Position numbers and translations under genes: made by a program. 64,000 bases of DNA from a bacterium. GTDB lineage: Bacteria; Bacillota; Clostridia; Lachnospirales; Lachnospiraceae. The notes beneath the pieces are model-generated. The model made no database searches. It had not been told where the DNA came from and was given only the letters and a program-made list of their open reading frames with translations. Positions within the stretch are counted from its first letter, which is position 1, and every line of letters begins with the position of its first letter. The stretch is taken from positions 35,285 to 99,284 of the forward strand of contig JAMPGX010000015.1 in NCBI GenBank assembly GCA_023663725.1, given 5' to 3'. This document shows, piece after piece, positions 1 through 8,679 of the stretch.

Positions 1-1475
1 TAATCTTAAGCGCTGTAATCATGGCATCAACGACTGGTTTGACGGTTCTTGCTGCGGACAGGAGCTATACATATAATTATGACTACTGGGGAGATGTGCA
101 GGATTCTCCAGATGCATATACGGTCTGTAATGTGTTTGCCTCCATAGATCTCGGACTGGATAAGAATATGTTGAGTCCGGATGGATTATATGTGTCTGGA
201 GAGCTGATCTATATCTGTGACACGGGCAATAACCGCATCATTGAGCTGGAGAGACTATCTCAGGAAGAGATCAAGGTCTCAAGGATTATTGACAGCTTTA
301 GTGGTAATGTAGAGGTAAAGACATTTTCCAGTCCTACGGATATTGCGATATCCGAGGAGGGCGAATTCTATATTGCGGATAAGGGAAATGGGCGTATTCT
401 GAAGCTGGATAAGGATCTGAATTATATTATGGAGTTCAAGAAGCCCATTGATTCCACATTGGATCCGGCGCTTACCTTTCAGCCTGACAAGATTGTCATT
501 GACACGGCAGGGCGTGTGTATTGCAGTGCTACAGGTATCAATAAGGGCCTGATCAAATATGAGAATGATGGTGTGTTCTCAGGATTTGTAGGCGCAACAC
601 CAGCGGTATACAATCTGTTGGATTACTTGTGGAAGAAGTTTGCTACACAGGCGCAGAGGGCACAGATGGAGTCATTTGTTCCCACAGAGTACGACAATAT
701 TTATATGGATTATGAGGGCTTCATCTATGGCGTGATTGGTTCGGTGGATGAGGATGCGCTGGACAATGAAACTGCTCATGCGATTCGCAAGCTTAATCTA
801 TTGGGCAATGACATCTTGGTAAGAAATGGTGAGTATCCGATTTATGGCGATCTGTATTGGGGAAATGGCGGCGGTCATGAGGGTCCGTCACATTTTGCGG
901 ACGTCACTGTGTTAGACAATGATATCTATGTTTGCCTGGACAGCAACAGAGGGCGTCTCTTCGGCTATGATGATCAGGGAAGACTGGTATATGCCTTTGG
1001 CGGTAATGGCAATATGGATGGATATTTCAGAATGCCTGTCGCGATTGAGCATATAGGTAACGATCTGTTGGTGCTTGATTCTCTGGATTGCAGTCTTACG
1101 CTGTTTACTCCGACAGAATTTGGCTCCAAGGTCTATGAAGCGGTTGAGCTTTTTGATGATGGCGATTATGATGGTTCTGAGATGGCCTGGAGACAGGTAA
1201 TGATGATGAATGGCAACTATGACTTGGCATATATTGGCATTGGCCGTGCTCTTCTCAGACAGGAGAAATACCACGAGGCCATGGATTATTTTGAACTGAA
1301 ATATGATGAGGAGAATTATTCCAAGGCCTATAAGCAGTACCGCAAGGAATGGGTGGAAGAGCATATCGGCGTGATCGTCATAGTGGTAGTTGCGCTGTTT
1401 GTGATTCCCTTGTCCATAGGCAAAGTAAAGAAAATCAAGCATGAGATAGATATCGCTGATATCTTTCAACGCTAG
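1..1475 (+). CDS. NHL-repeat/TPR membrane-anchored protein, 5' end cut by window edge
   Basis: The reading frame is open from the first bases of the window, and the residues before the ATG at 21 (I-L-S-A-V-I) extend a hydrophobic stretch ending in LTVLAAD. That looks like the tail of a signal peptide, so the true start is probably upstream of the window. The body contains NHL-type beta-propeller segments such as NNRIIEL, NGRILKLD and RGRLFGYDDQGRL. A TPR-like helical stretch follows at about residues 370-440 of the part counted from position 21, then one transmembrane helix near the C-terminus (IGVIVIVVVALFVIPL) and a short basic tail. It is predicted to be an extracytoplasmic propeller tethered to the membrane by its C-terminus. 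The YIP1-like gene begins 15 bases downstream, so they are probably cotranscribed. The fold call is good, but the ligand is unknown. Confidence 0.75.
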   Translation, partial: ILSAVIMASTTGLTVLAADRSYTYNYDYWGDVQDSPDAYTVCNVFASIDLGLDKNMLSPDGLYVSGELIYICDTGNNRIIELERLSQEEIKVSRIIDSFSGNVEVKTFSSPTDIAISEEGEFYIADKGNGRILKLDKDLNYIMEFKKPIDSTLDPALTFQPDKIVIDTAGRVYCSATGINKGLIKYENDGVFSGFVGATPAVYNLLDYLWKKFATQAQRAQMESFVPTEYDNIYMDYEGFIYGVIGSVDEDALDNETAHAIRKLNLLGNDILVRNGEYPIYGDLYWGNGGGHEGPSHFADVTVLDNDIYVCLDSNRGRLFGYDDQGRLVYAFGGNGNMDGYFRMPVAIEHIGNDLLVLDSLDCSLTLFTPTEFGSKVYEAVELFDDGDYDGSEMAWRQVMMMNGNYDLAYIGIGRALLRQEKYHEAMDYFELKYDEENYSKAYKQYRKEWVEEHIGVIVIVVVALFVIPLSIGKVKKIKHEIDIADIFQR

Positions 1476-1490
1476 TAAACGGAGGACGAT

Positions 1491-2147
1491 ATGATTGCTG
1501 CATTGAAAAAGAAAGAGACTTACCAACATTATATTGCCACTCTGAGATTTGCCTTATATTGCATTACGCATCCGTTTGACGGTTTCTGGGATCTGACGCA
1601 TGAGAAACGCGGCTCCTATGCAGCGGCGAACACCATATTGATCTTGACTCTGTTGGCCAGAGTGATGGGGCTTCGCTACACCAGCTTTGTGATACAGCGT
1701 GTGTACTGGGAGGGCATCAATATCTTCCTGTATCTTGCAAGTGTGCTGTTTCCGCTCCTATTATGGGTGGTTGGTAACTGGGCCTGCACGACGCTGTTCG
1801 ACGGCAAGGGGCGTCTGGGGCAGGTATATATGGCTACCTGCTATGCATTGACGCCATATCCCTTGATGCAGTTCCCGCTGATGATATTCAGTAATTTCGT
1901 GACGGTGGACGAGAGGGAGTTCTATGGCGTGCTTGCCGGAGTTTCTCTGGTGTGGTCACTCTTGCTTATCGTAGCGGCGATGGCTCAGATTCATGAGTAT
2001 CCGATGGGGAAGAATATCCTGTTTACTGTGATCAGCCTTTTTGCGATGCTTGTGATCATATTTATTCTGTTGTTGTTCTTCAGTATGATTTCTCAGGGCG
2101 TTGCATATTTTATCTCGCTGGGAAGAGAGATTTTGTATCGGCTGTAA
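1491..2147 (+). CDS. YIP1 family integral membrane protein
   Basis: A 218-residue polytopic protein with about five hydrophobic helices. An N-terminal soluble part contains the motif ITHPFDGFWDLTHEKRGS, and the membrane segments follow. The P-F-D-G-F-W-D-L pattern at the start, then a Yip1-type membrane domain, is typical of YIP1-family proteins encoded beside DUF5696 and sugar ABC importer genes in Clostridia. The start ATG sits directly behind GGAGGACG. It lies between the NHL protein and the DUF5696-like protein in one apparent operon. Its biochemical role is unknown; an assembly or accessory function for the neighbouring envelope proteins is inference from context only. Confidence 0.75.
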   Translation: MIAALKKKETYQHYIATLRFALYCITHPFDGFWDLTHEKRGSYAAANTILILTLLARVMGLRYTSFVIQRVYWEGINIFLYLASVLFPLLLWVVGNWACTTLFDGKGRLGQVYMATCYALTPYPLMQFPLMIFSNFVTVDEREFYGVLAGVSLVWSLLLIVAAMAQIHEYPMGKNILFTVISLFAMLVIIFILLLFFSMISQGVAYFISLGREILYRL

Positions 2148-2153
2148 AGGGAT

Positions 2154-2239
2154 GCCTGCCATGGCAGGCGGATAGGAGTGAGTCCGGGGTCTGCTCATCC
2201 GGATACTGATTAACGAGGCAACACAGGATTCGCCTGTGT
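2154..2239 (+). promoter_or_regulatory. cluster of three intercistronic hairpins
   Basis: The gap of about 110 bases between the YIP1-like gene and the DUF5696-like gene has three successive dyads. They are a perfect palindrome GCCTGCCATGGCAGGC (2154-2169), TCCGG/CCGGA (2183-2187 with 2199-2203) and ACACAGG/CCTGTGT (2221-2227 with 2233-2239). None is followed by a U-run, so they do not look like terminators. They may be RNA processing or stability elements that set different levels for the genes on either side. The dyads are visible; their function is inferred. Confidence 0.4.
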
Positions 2240-2259
2240 GATGCAGGAATGAGGTAACA

Positions 2260-4854
2260 ATGAAGAAGGAAAAATCGGTAAGGAATGCAGAAATAAAAGC
2301 TGCAATTGTCAAGCAATTAAAGAGTATGATTGCTCCGGTGGTTATCTTAGCCATTATAGTGGCGGCCGTCTTAGTTGTAGTATATTACAAGAACACGGCG
2401 GAGGAGAAAGAGATAATTCGGATCAATGGCTACGAGGGATCAGATGAGCCTATTGTGTTGGAGAATGATAAGCTGAAACTGACTATGGACCCTCTGACCA
2501 CTCAATTCTCCTTGGAGGTAAAGAGCTCTGGGAAGGTGTGGTATTCCAATCCTCCAGATGCCGCGTCTGATCCGCTTGCGCTGTCTGGTGAAAAGGGGAA
2601 TCTTCAATCTACCCTGTTGATGTCCTACAGCATTGTCTCAGGTCTGGAGTCAAAACTTAACAATTATGACTACAGTATCAAGAATGGCGTATATGAGATA
2701 GAGACTGGAGACGACTATATACGCGTTAATTATTCGATCGGTAATATTGAGAGAGAATATATGATTCCTCCGGTTACGACAGAGGATGACTTCAACGGCT
2801 GGCTTGATGCGATGAGCAAGGAAGCCGTCAATATGGCGAAGCAGTACTATAAAAAGTATGATATCAACAATCTGGGTAAAAAGGATAACAAGGAGGAGCT
2901 GCTTGCAAGTTATCCGATAATGGAGACAGAGGTCATCTATGTGCTCAGAACCAATGCCAGCGCTGCCATAAAGACTAAGCTGGAGGAGTATTTTGAGGAG
3001 GCGGGGTATACTCTTGAGAAGTATGCTGAGGACAAGGAATTAAACCTTGCCGAGAAGTCCTCCAATAAGCCGGTGTTTAATGTGGGTATGACGTACCGTC
3101 TGGTTGGAGATGAGTTTGAGGTCGCGATCAATCTGGCCGATCTGGAATCCAAGGACGAGTATCCTATTTATACATTGACTCCACTTCCCTATTTTGGAGC
3201 TGGTGGAGCGGACGAGGAAGGATTTATTCTGGTTCCCGAGGGCGGCGGTGCGCTGATCAATTTCAATAATGGCAGAACAGCACAGAACAGCTATTATGTC
3301 AATATGTATGGTTGGGATATGGCTCTCGGCCGTAAGTCAGTGGTACATAACACCATGGCGTATTTCAATTGTTATGGCATAGCTCAGGGTGATGATTCTT
3401 TCCTGTGTGTTCTGGAGGAGGGAGCTCCCTATGCTTCCGTACAGGCGGATATCAGCGGGCGCAATAACAGCTATAATACCGCCAGCACTGTGTACAGTGT
3501 GACGCTTCGTGAGCAGTATGAGGTGAGTTCAGTCGCTGACTCTCTGGTCTATGTGTATCTTCCTGAGTTGCCAGATGAGACGCTGACGCAGAGGTATCGG
3601 TTTATCGATTCCGGAAGCTATGTGGATATGGCCAAGGATTATCAGAGTTATCTGAAGGAAAAGCACGGTGATTATCTGACAAGGAATGACGATGTGGAGG
3701 CGCCGGTGGCCCTGACAGTTGTGGGGGCGGTGGATAAGGTGAAGCAGGTGTTGGGTGTTCCTGTTTCCAAGCCATTAAAGCTCACTACCTACAAAGAGGC
3801 GGAGGCAATGATCAGGGAGCTGAAGTCCGAGGGCATGAACAATATGTCGGTAAAGCTTACCGGGTGGTGCAACGGAGGCGTGAATCAGAAGATTCTGAAG
3901 AAGGTGAAGACGATATCTGAGCTGGGCAGTAAAAGAGATATGCAGTCGCTGGCTAACGCAGCCAATGAATTGGGAATAGATCTGTATCTCAACGGCGTCA
4001 CTCAGTATGAATATGACAGCAATATATTTGACGGCTTTTTCTCCTACGCGGATGCGGCGCGATTCATCAGCAAAGAAAGAGCAGAGCTCTTCCAGTACAG
4101 TGCTGTGACTTATGCACAGAGGGAGGGCGCGGACAGCTATTATCTCCTGCATGCGGATCTGGCGGAGAAGATGGCAGATAATCTGGCGGCGGCTGCTGCG
4201 AAATATGGCACAGGGGTATCCTTTGAGGATCTGGGAATGGATCTGTCGGCGGATTATTATGAGAAGGATATGGTCAGCAGGCAGGCTGCCAAAGAGAGGC
4301 ATGAGGCAAGGCTTAAAGCGTTGGCGGATGCAGATGTCAATATCATGATCAACATGGGAAATGAATATGCCGGCGTTTACAGCGATATGATCACAAACAT
4401 GGATCTGAGCGGCAGTGAATATACGATACTGGATGCCTTTGTTCCGTTCTATCAGTTGGCGATGCACGGTTATGTCAATTATACTGGGAGGGCATTGAAT
4501 GTCTGCGGCAATGAGGAGGAGGAGCTGCTCTACTCAGCTGCATATGGAGCAGGCCTGCATTTCTCTCTGATGAGGGAGACGGCGTTTGCTCTTCAGAAGA
4601 CGCTCTATACACAGTATTATGGCTCTGATTATGCGGCCTGGCATGACAGGATGATGGAGATTTATACGAGATACAATGCGGAGCTGGGACATACGTTCAA
4701 TCAGGAGATGACGGGACATGAGTATATTACTCCAAGTCTGTCCTGTACCACATATGAGGATGGCACAAGGGTGTATGTGAACTTCAGCTATGAGGATATT
4801 GCAGCGCCGGATGGCGTGAATGTACCCGCAAGAGATTATAAAGTTGTCAGGTAA
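2260..4854 (+). CDS. DUF5696-like membrane-anchored protein
   Basis: An 864-residue protein with a basic N-terminus and a single transmembrane helix at about residues 25-43 (APVVILAIIVAAVLVVVYY), then a very large extracytoplasmic part. The first half is beta-rich. From about residue 490 the protein looks like an alpha/beta barrel related to glycoside-hydrolase folds, with segments such as NMSVKLTGWCNGG, LGIDLYLNGVTQYEYD and VSFEDLGMDLSADYY. The size and the position between a YIP1-like gene and sugar ABC permease genes fit the DUF5696 family. No catalytic residues can be assigned with confidence. A role in binding or cleaving an extracellular glycan for the downstream transporter is plausible. 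A GAGG ribosome site precedes the ATG. Confidence 0.65.
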   Translation: MKKEKSVRNAEIKAAIVKQLKSMIAPVVILAIIVAAVLVVVYYKNTAEEKEIIRINGYEGSDEPIVLENDKLKLTMDPLTTQFSLEVKSSGKVWYSNPPDAASDPLALSGEKGNLQSTLLMSYSIVSGLESKLNNYDYSIKNGVYEIETGDDYIRVNYSIGNIEREYMIPPVTTEDDFNGWLDAMSKEAVNMAKQYYKKYDINNLGKKDNKEELLASYPIMETEVIYVLRTNASAAIKTKLEEYFEEAGYTLEKYAEDKELNLAEKSSNKPVFNVGMTYRLVGDEFEVAINLADLESKDEYPIYTLTPLPYFGAGGADEEGFILVPEGGGALINFNNGRTAQNSYYVNMYGWDMALGRKSVVHNTMAYFNCYGIAQGDDSFLCVLEEGAPYASVQADISGRNNSYNTASTVYSVTLREQYEVSSVADSLVYVYLPELPDETLTQRYRFIDSGSYVDMAKDYQSYLKEKHGDYLTRNDDVEAPVALTVVGAVDKVKQVLGVPVSKPLKLTTYKEAEAMIRELKSEGMNNMSVKLTGWCNGGVNQKILKKVKTISELGSKRDMQSLANAANELGIDLYLNGVTQYEYDSNIFDGFFSYADAARFISKERAELFQYSAVTYAQREGADSYYLLHADLAEKMADNLAAAAAKYGTGVSFEDLGMDLSADYYEKDMVSRQAAKERHEARLKALADADVNIMINMGNEYAGVYSDMITNMDLSGSEYTILDAFVPFYQLAMHGYVNYTGRALNVCGNEEEELLYSAAYGAGLHFSLMRETAFALQKTLYTQYYGSDYAAWHDRMMEIYTRYNAELGHTFNQEMTGHEYITPSLSCTTYEDGTRVYVNFSYEDIAAPDGVNVPARDYKVVR

Positions 4855-4902
4855 TATAAACAGGTATTTGTTGACTGAAAATGGTTAGAAAGGGTAGTGA
4901 TT

Positions 4903-5811
4903 ATGAAGAAACAGAAGAATAAGTTAGCGGGTCTTCAGAGGCGCAAAGCATTATCAGGATATCTGTTTATTGCACCGTTTATTGTGGGGTTCCTGGTATT
5001 TATGGTGAAGCCGTTTTGTCAATCCCTGTACATGAGCTTCTGCGATGTCCAGTTGGGAGCTGGAACCTTTGAACCGGTGTGGATCGGGCTTGCCAATTAT
5101 GTTCAGGCGTTCCGCGTGGATCCTGAGTTCGTCAGATTCCTGACCGAGGATCTGGGCAAGATGGGATTGTACACCGTTGCCATCTTGGTATTCAGCTTTT
5201 TCGTGGCATTGCTGTTGAACCAGAAATTTAAGGGCAGGGCGTTTGTGAGAGCCATATTTTTCCTGCCCGTTATCCTCTCCTCAGGTGTTATACTGGGATT
5301 AGAGTCAGAGAACTCTGTTATGGATGCCCTCAACGTCGCCATTGAGGATACGGCGCAGGGGATAAGTGTCACAGCGGCGTTGCAGGAGATTCTCAGAACT
5401 GCGGGAGTTGGTACCAGAGCTTACGAGTATGTGTTTGAGATCATTGACAATATATATGACATAGCGATTGCGTCAGGAATCCAGATCATCATATTCCTCT
5501 CCGGCTTGCAGACTATCTCCACCAGTATGTATGAGGCTGCGGATATCGAGGGCTGTACGAAGTGGGAGAGCCTGTGGAAGATCACTTTCCCGATGATCAG
5601 TTCTCTGCTATTGGTGAACACGATCTATACGGTGATTGACTTCTGTATGCGTACGGATGGTCAGGTGATGGAGAAGATTACTGAGGTTACGGTAGATCAG
5701 CTCAATTATGGGTTTGGGTCGGCTCTATCCTGGATATATTTTGTGATTGTCATGGCGATCATAGGTGTTGCTTCGCTAATTATCTCGAAGGGGGTTTACT
5801 ATTATGACTAA
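4903..5811 (+). CDS. sugar ABC transporter permease (MalF/UgpA type)
   Basis: A permease of about 302 residues with six predicted membrane helices, beginning with the usual segment RKALSGYLFIAPFIVGFLVF. It has the EAA-loop motif of ABC importer inner-membrane subunits near residue 207 (YEAADIEGCTKWESLWKITFPM). The start ATG at 4903 is chosen because AGAAAGGG ends eight bases upstream; a GTG at 4897 is in frame but too close to that site. The end overlaps the next permease by 8 bases, indicating translational coupling. It forms the membrane channel with that gene. No ATPase of the MsmX/MalK class lies nearby, so the energy subunit is probably shared and encoded elsewhere. Confidence 0.9.
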   Translation: MKKQKNKLAGLQRRKALSGYLFIAPFIVGFLVFMVKPFCQSLYMSFCDVQLGAGTFEPVWIGLANYVQAFRVDPEFVRFLTEDLGKMGLYTVAILVFSFFVALLLNQKFKGRAFVRAIFFLPVILSSGVILGLESENSVMDALNVAIEDTAQGISVTAALQEILRTAGVGTRAYEYVFEIIDNIYDIAIASGIQIIIFLSGLQTISTSMYEAADIEGCTKWESLWKITFPMISSLLLVNTIYTVIDFCMRTDGQVMEKITEVTVDQLNYGFGSALSWIYFVIVMAIIGVASLIISKGVYYYD

Positions 5812-6814
5812 GTCAATAAGAACGAGATATAGTGAATTCATGGAGAGAAACAGGAAATCCGGCGGTTATCTGCTGAAGAAGACGGCTATGAATTATCTGA
5901 TCAGTATCTGTAGGCTCATCCTGATGTTTGGTATGTGCTTCCTGATTCTGCAGCCGATCTTTAACAAGATATCCATCAGCTTTATGCCGGAGCGGGATAT
6001 CTACGATCCCACGGTTATTGTGATACCGGCGCACTTTACGACGAGGAATTATCAGTTGGCAATAGCCATTCTGAAATATGGCACGGCGTTGACGAATTCC
6101 TTCCTCATATCATTGACTATCGCCATTCTGCAGATTGGGGTATGTACTCTGGTGGGATATGGGTTTGCCCGCTTTGAGTTCCCTCTGAAGAAATTCTGGT
6201 TTGCATGTGTGATGTTAGTGATCCTGATTCCGCCCCAGACCATATCCGGTTCCCTGCATCTGCACTTCCGGTTCTTTGATATACTGGGGATATTTGAGGC
6301 GACAACAGGGAGTACGATTAATTTAAGAGGCTCCAAGATACCATATTACTTAATGAGCGCCTGCTGTATGGGTTTGAAGAATGGTCTGTACATCTATATG
6401 ATTCGCCAGTTCTTCCGCAATATTCCTAAGGAATTGGAGGAGGCGGCCTATGTGGATGGCTGCGGAACTCTGCGGACCTTCCTGCGGATCATGCTTCCGG
6501 ATGCCAAGCCCATCCTGACCTCCTGTTTCCTGTTTGCTTTTGTATGGCAGTGGACGGATGGTTTCTATTCCAGGATGTTCCTGGGAAAGACCCAGCTGTT
6601 GAGTACCGGCCTGGCCAGTATTGTGGACAGCCTGGGAGTCTTCATTGCGAGAGAGTCAGGTATGACAAGCGGAAGCGCCACCATATCCGTGGCGCAGTCC
6701 AACTCTATATTGGCCACAGGTACGCTTCTGATTATATTGCCGCTGATTGTTTTGTATCTGTTCGCACAGAAGGGATTTGTGGAGAGCCTGAGTAGTTCAG
6801 GCATCAAGATGTAG
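5804..6814 (+). CDS. carbohydrate ABC transporter permease (MalG/UgpE type)
   Basis: A 336-residue six-helix permease, the partner of the upstream one. The EAA loop is clear near residue 208 (ELEEAAYVDGCGTLRTFLRIMLPDAKP, quoted in parts: LEEAAYVDGCG, then FLRIMLP). The N-terminal cytoplasmic tail of about 35 residues is slightly longer than usual. It overlaps the end of the previous gene, so the two should be translated in fixed ratio. It is a component of a CUT1-type importer with the solute-binding lipoprotein that follows; the substrate is not determinable from sequence. Confidence 0.9.
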   Translation: MTKSIRTRYSEFMERNRKSGGYLLKKTAMNYLISICRLILMFGMCFLILQPIFNKISISFMPERDIYDPTVIVIPAHFTTRNYQLAIAILKYGTALTNSFLISLTIAILQIGVCTLVGYGFARFEFPLKKFWFACVMLVILIPPQTISGSLHLHFRFFDILGIFEATTGSTINLRGSKIPYYLMSACCMGLKNGLYIYMIRQFFRNIPKELEEAAYVDGCGTLRTFLRIMLPDAKPILTSCFLFAFVWQWTDGFYSRMFLGKTQLLSTGLASIVDSLGVFIARESGMTSGSATISVAQSNSILATGTLLIILPLIVLYLFAQKGFVESLSSSGIKM

Positions 6815-6842
6815 CGATATGAATTCCGGTTCATTCGTATTA

Positions 6843-6871
6843 GGGAGCATCCCGGAAGAAAATATGCTCCC
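6843..6871 (+). promoter_or_regulatory. intercistronic hairpin before the solute-binding protein
   Basis: The arms GGGAGCAT (6843-6850) and ATGCTCCC (6864-6871) form a perfect 8-bp stem in the gap between the permease and binding-protein genes. There is no U-run. Such stems before a binding-protein gene often protect the downstream mRNA and raise its level relative to the permeases; that role is inferred here. Confidence 0.4.
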
Positions 6872-6911
6872 GGGGAGGATGAAGGGATTTATATAAAAAA
6901 GGAGGATAAAA

Positions 6912-8426
6912 ATGAAAAGAAAAATGTTTCAGAAGTTAATGGCTGCCTCTCTGGCAACCGCAATGGCTGTAGGTATGGCAGGCTGTGGAAATACTCCCAG
7001 CGAGCCTACTAATGGCAATGATAATCAGTCTCAGCCCACTGACGAGAGCTCAGCTCCTTCAGACGACAATCAGGAGTCTACTCCCGAGGAGAGTTCAGCG
7101 GAGTCCGAGGAGAACGGAGTTGGCCAGTACACTGTTCTGACCGACGAGAATGGCAATACGTATGATCTGGGCGGCATGGAGATCATTATCCGTGACTGGT
7201 ATTCAGGCGATGGCACTGTACCCGAGGCTAAGAGTGATTTTGAGGAGGCACAGCAGGAGTACCGCGAGTGGCTTCAGGAGACCTACAACTTTACCTGCAA
7301 GGAGATGACAATCTCCGACTGGGCTAATGCTCCTAAGGATTTCGTTGACTATGTTACCACTGGCGGAGATGACAACAACTATATCTTCCGTCTGCGCGAT
7401 GACGCGGCTACCGCTTCCGCGATGGGCCAGGGCCTGATGTATGATCTTTCCTCACTGGATTGCCTGGATCTCACGGACAGCAAGTACACCAGGAACAAGC
7501 TGATTGATAAGTACAGCAATGCTAAGGGAGTTTTCGCTATGCATCCCGGCGATCCCGAGCCCCGTACCGGTATCTACTTCAATAAGAGAATACTGAGCGA
7601 GGCGGGTATCGATCCTGAGGAGCCCTATAATCTGCAGGCATCCGGCGATTGGACATGGGATAAGCTGAGAGAGTACATGGAGAAGGTGCAGCAGGATACC
7701 GACAACGACGGCGCTATCGATATCGCTGGATACAACGACAACAACGGAATGTTCGGATATAGCATTTTCTCCAACGGCGGCGCTTATATCGGCAAGGACG
7801 CAGATGGAAAGTACACCTATGACCTTGAGAACGCCAATACCATGGAGGCTATGGAGTTTGCTGTAGACATGATCACCAAGTATAAGCAGGTTCCGCCTCA
7901 GGATGCTCAGTGGGATTACTACAAGCAGGCTTTCCTGAACGGTGAGGTTGCCTTCCTGGTAGAGGATGCCTATGCTATGTACTATAAGACCGAAGAAGAT
8001 CATGGTTATCTGACTGATATGGAGGATGATTTCGGCTTCGTTATGTTCCCGAAGGGACCTCAGATGGATGATTACATCAATGTATGGGCTGATAATGTAA
8101 CCTGTATCCCTGGCTGCTATGACGCAGACAAGGCATGGAAGCTTGCATTTGCATTTGATCTCTGGACAGATGATGTACCTGGATATGAAGGCTATCAGAA
8201 CTGGGCTCACGTTTATGCAGGCGCTCGCGACACCAGAGCCGTAGATGAGACCTTCAAGATGATGATCACCAAGGGTATGGTAAGCTATGAGGGCGTTCTT
8301 CCTCAGCTGGATCTTGGTAATGACTTCCTGTGGAAGGGTGTTACCGCTAAGAATGCTGTTGTTTCCGAGTGTGTTGAGGCAATCAGAGACACCTGGAAGG
8401 GCTATGTAGAGGCAGCAAACCAGTAA
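6912..8426 (+). CDS. extracellular solute-binding lipoprotein (ABC importer, family 1 type)
   Basis: A 504-residue lipoprotein. A basic N-terminus and hydrophobic stretch end in the lipobox M-A-G-C with Cys25 as the lipidation site. A Ser/Glu/Asp/Gln-rich linker follows (about residues 26-70), then a periplasmic-binding-protein fold with the usual segments (GIYFNKRILSEAGID, DWTWDKLREYMEKV, NGEVAFLVEDAYAMYY). AAAGGAGG lies just upstream of the ATG. The codons (many GCT, GTT, ATC, TAC) differ from its neighbours and suggest high expression. It should deliver a sugar or oligosaccharide to the two permeases. The ligand is unknown, although the operon context suggests a glycan fragment. Confidence 0.9.
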   Translation: MKRKMFQKLMAASLATAMAVGMAGCGNTPSEPTNGNDNQSQPTDESSAPSDDNQESTPEESSAESEENGVGQYTVLTDENGNTYDLGGMEIIIRDWYSGDGTVPEAKSDFEEAQQEYREWLQETYNFTCKEMTISDWANAPKDFVDYVTTGGDDNNYIFRLRDDAATASAMGQGLMYDLSSLDCLDLTDSKYTRNKLIDKYSNAKGVFAMHPGDPEPRTGIYFNKRILSEAGIDPEEPYNLQASGDWTWDKLREYMEKVQQDTDNDGAIDIAGYNDNNGMFGYSIFSNGGAYIGKDADGKYTYDLENANTMEAMEFAVDMITKYKQVPPQDAQWDYYKQAFLNGEVAFLVEDAYAMYYKTEEDHGYLTDMEDDFGFVMFPKGPQMDDYINVWADNVTCIPGCYDADKAWKLAFAFDLWTDDVPGYEGYQNWAHVYAGARDTRAVDETFKMMITKGMVSYEGVLPQLDLGNDFLWKGVTAKNAVVSECVEAIRDTWKGYVEAANQ

Positions 8427-8463
8427 AGTAGTATTGCAATAACAATAATTAGTTTTAGTATGA

Positions 8464-8499
8464 AAAGGGATGGTGTTTTCCGGGCGCCATCCCCTTTCT
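8464..8499 (+). terminator. intrinsic terminator or attenuator after the binding-protein gene
   Basis: A stem GGGATGG/CCATCCC (8467-8473 with 8487-8493), flanked by an A-run on the left and CTTT on the right, lies about 40 bases past the stop of the solute-binding protein. The U-run is short. Termination may be partial, with read-through into the U32-like gene. The remaining sequence to 8679 contains no convincing gene; the in-frame codons from 8557 lack a good ribosome site. Confidence 0.55.
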
Positions 8500-8679
8500 A
8501 AAGATAAGCATACAGGATGAATCTTAAGTAGTTCCGAAGCTTTAATTATCACAGATGTGACTGTAGTACCATGCGTACAGGTTTGGATTGGAGCTTCGGA
8601 AATGTTTGAGATATCTGTAGTATGCGGTCGTATATTAGGAAGAGCGGCTGTGAGTAGAGAAAGGAAAGAAGAGAAGAAT

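Noticed and set aside
7452-8552. 366-codon open frame antisense to the solute-binding protein
   Set aside because: Shadow of a strongly codon-biased gene; no recognisable domain.
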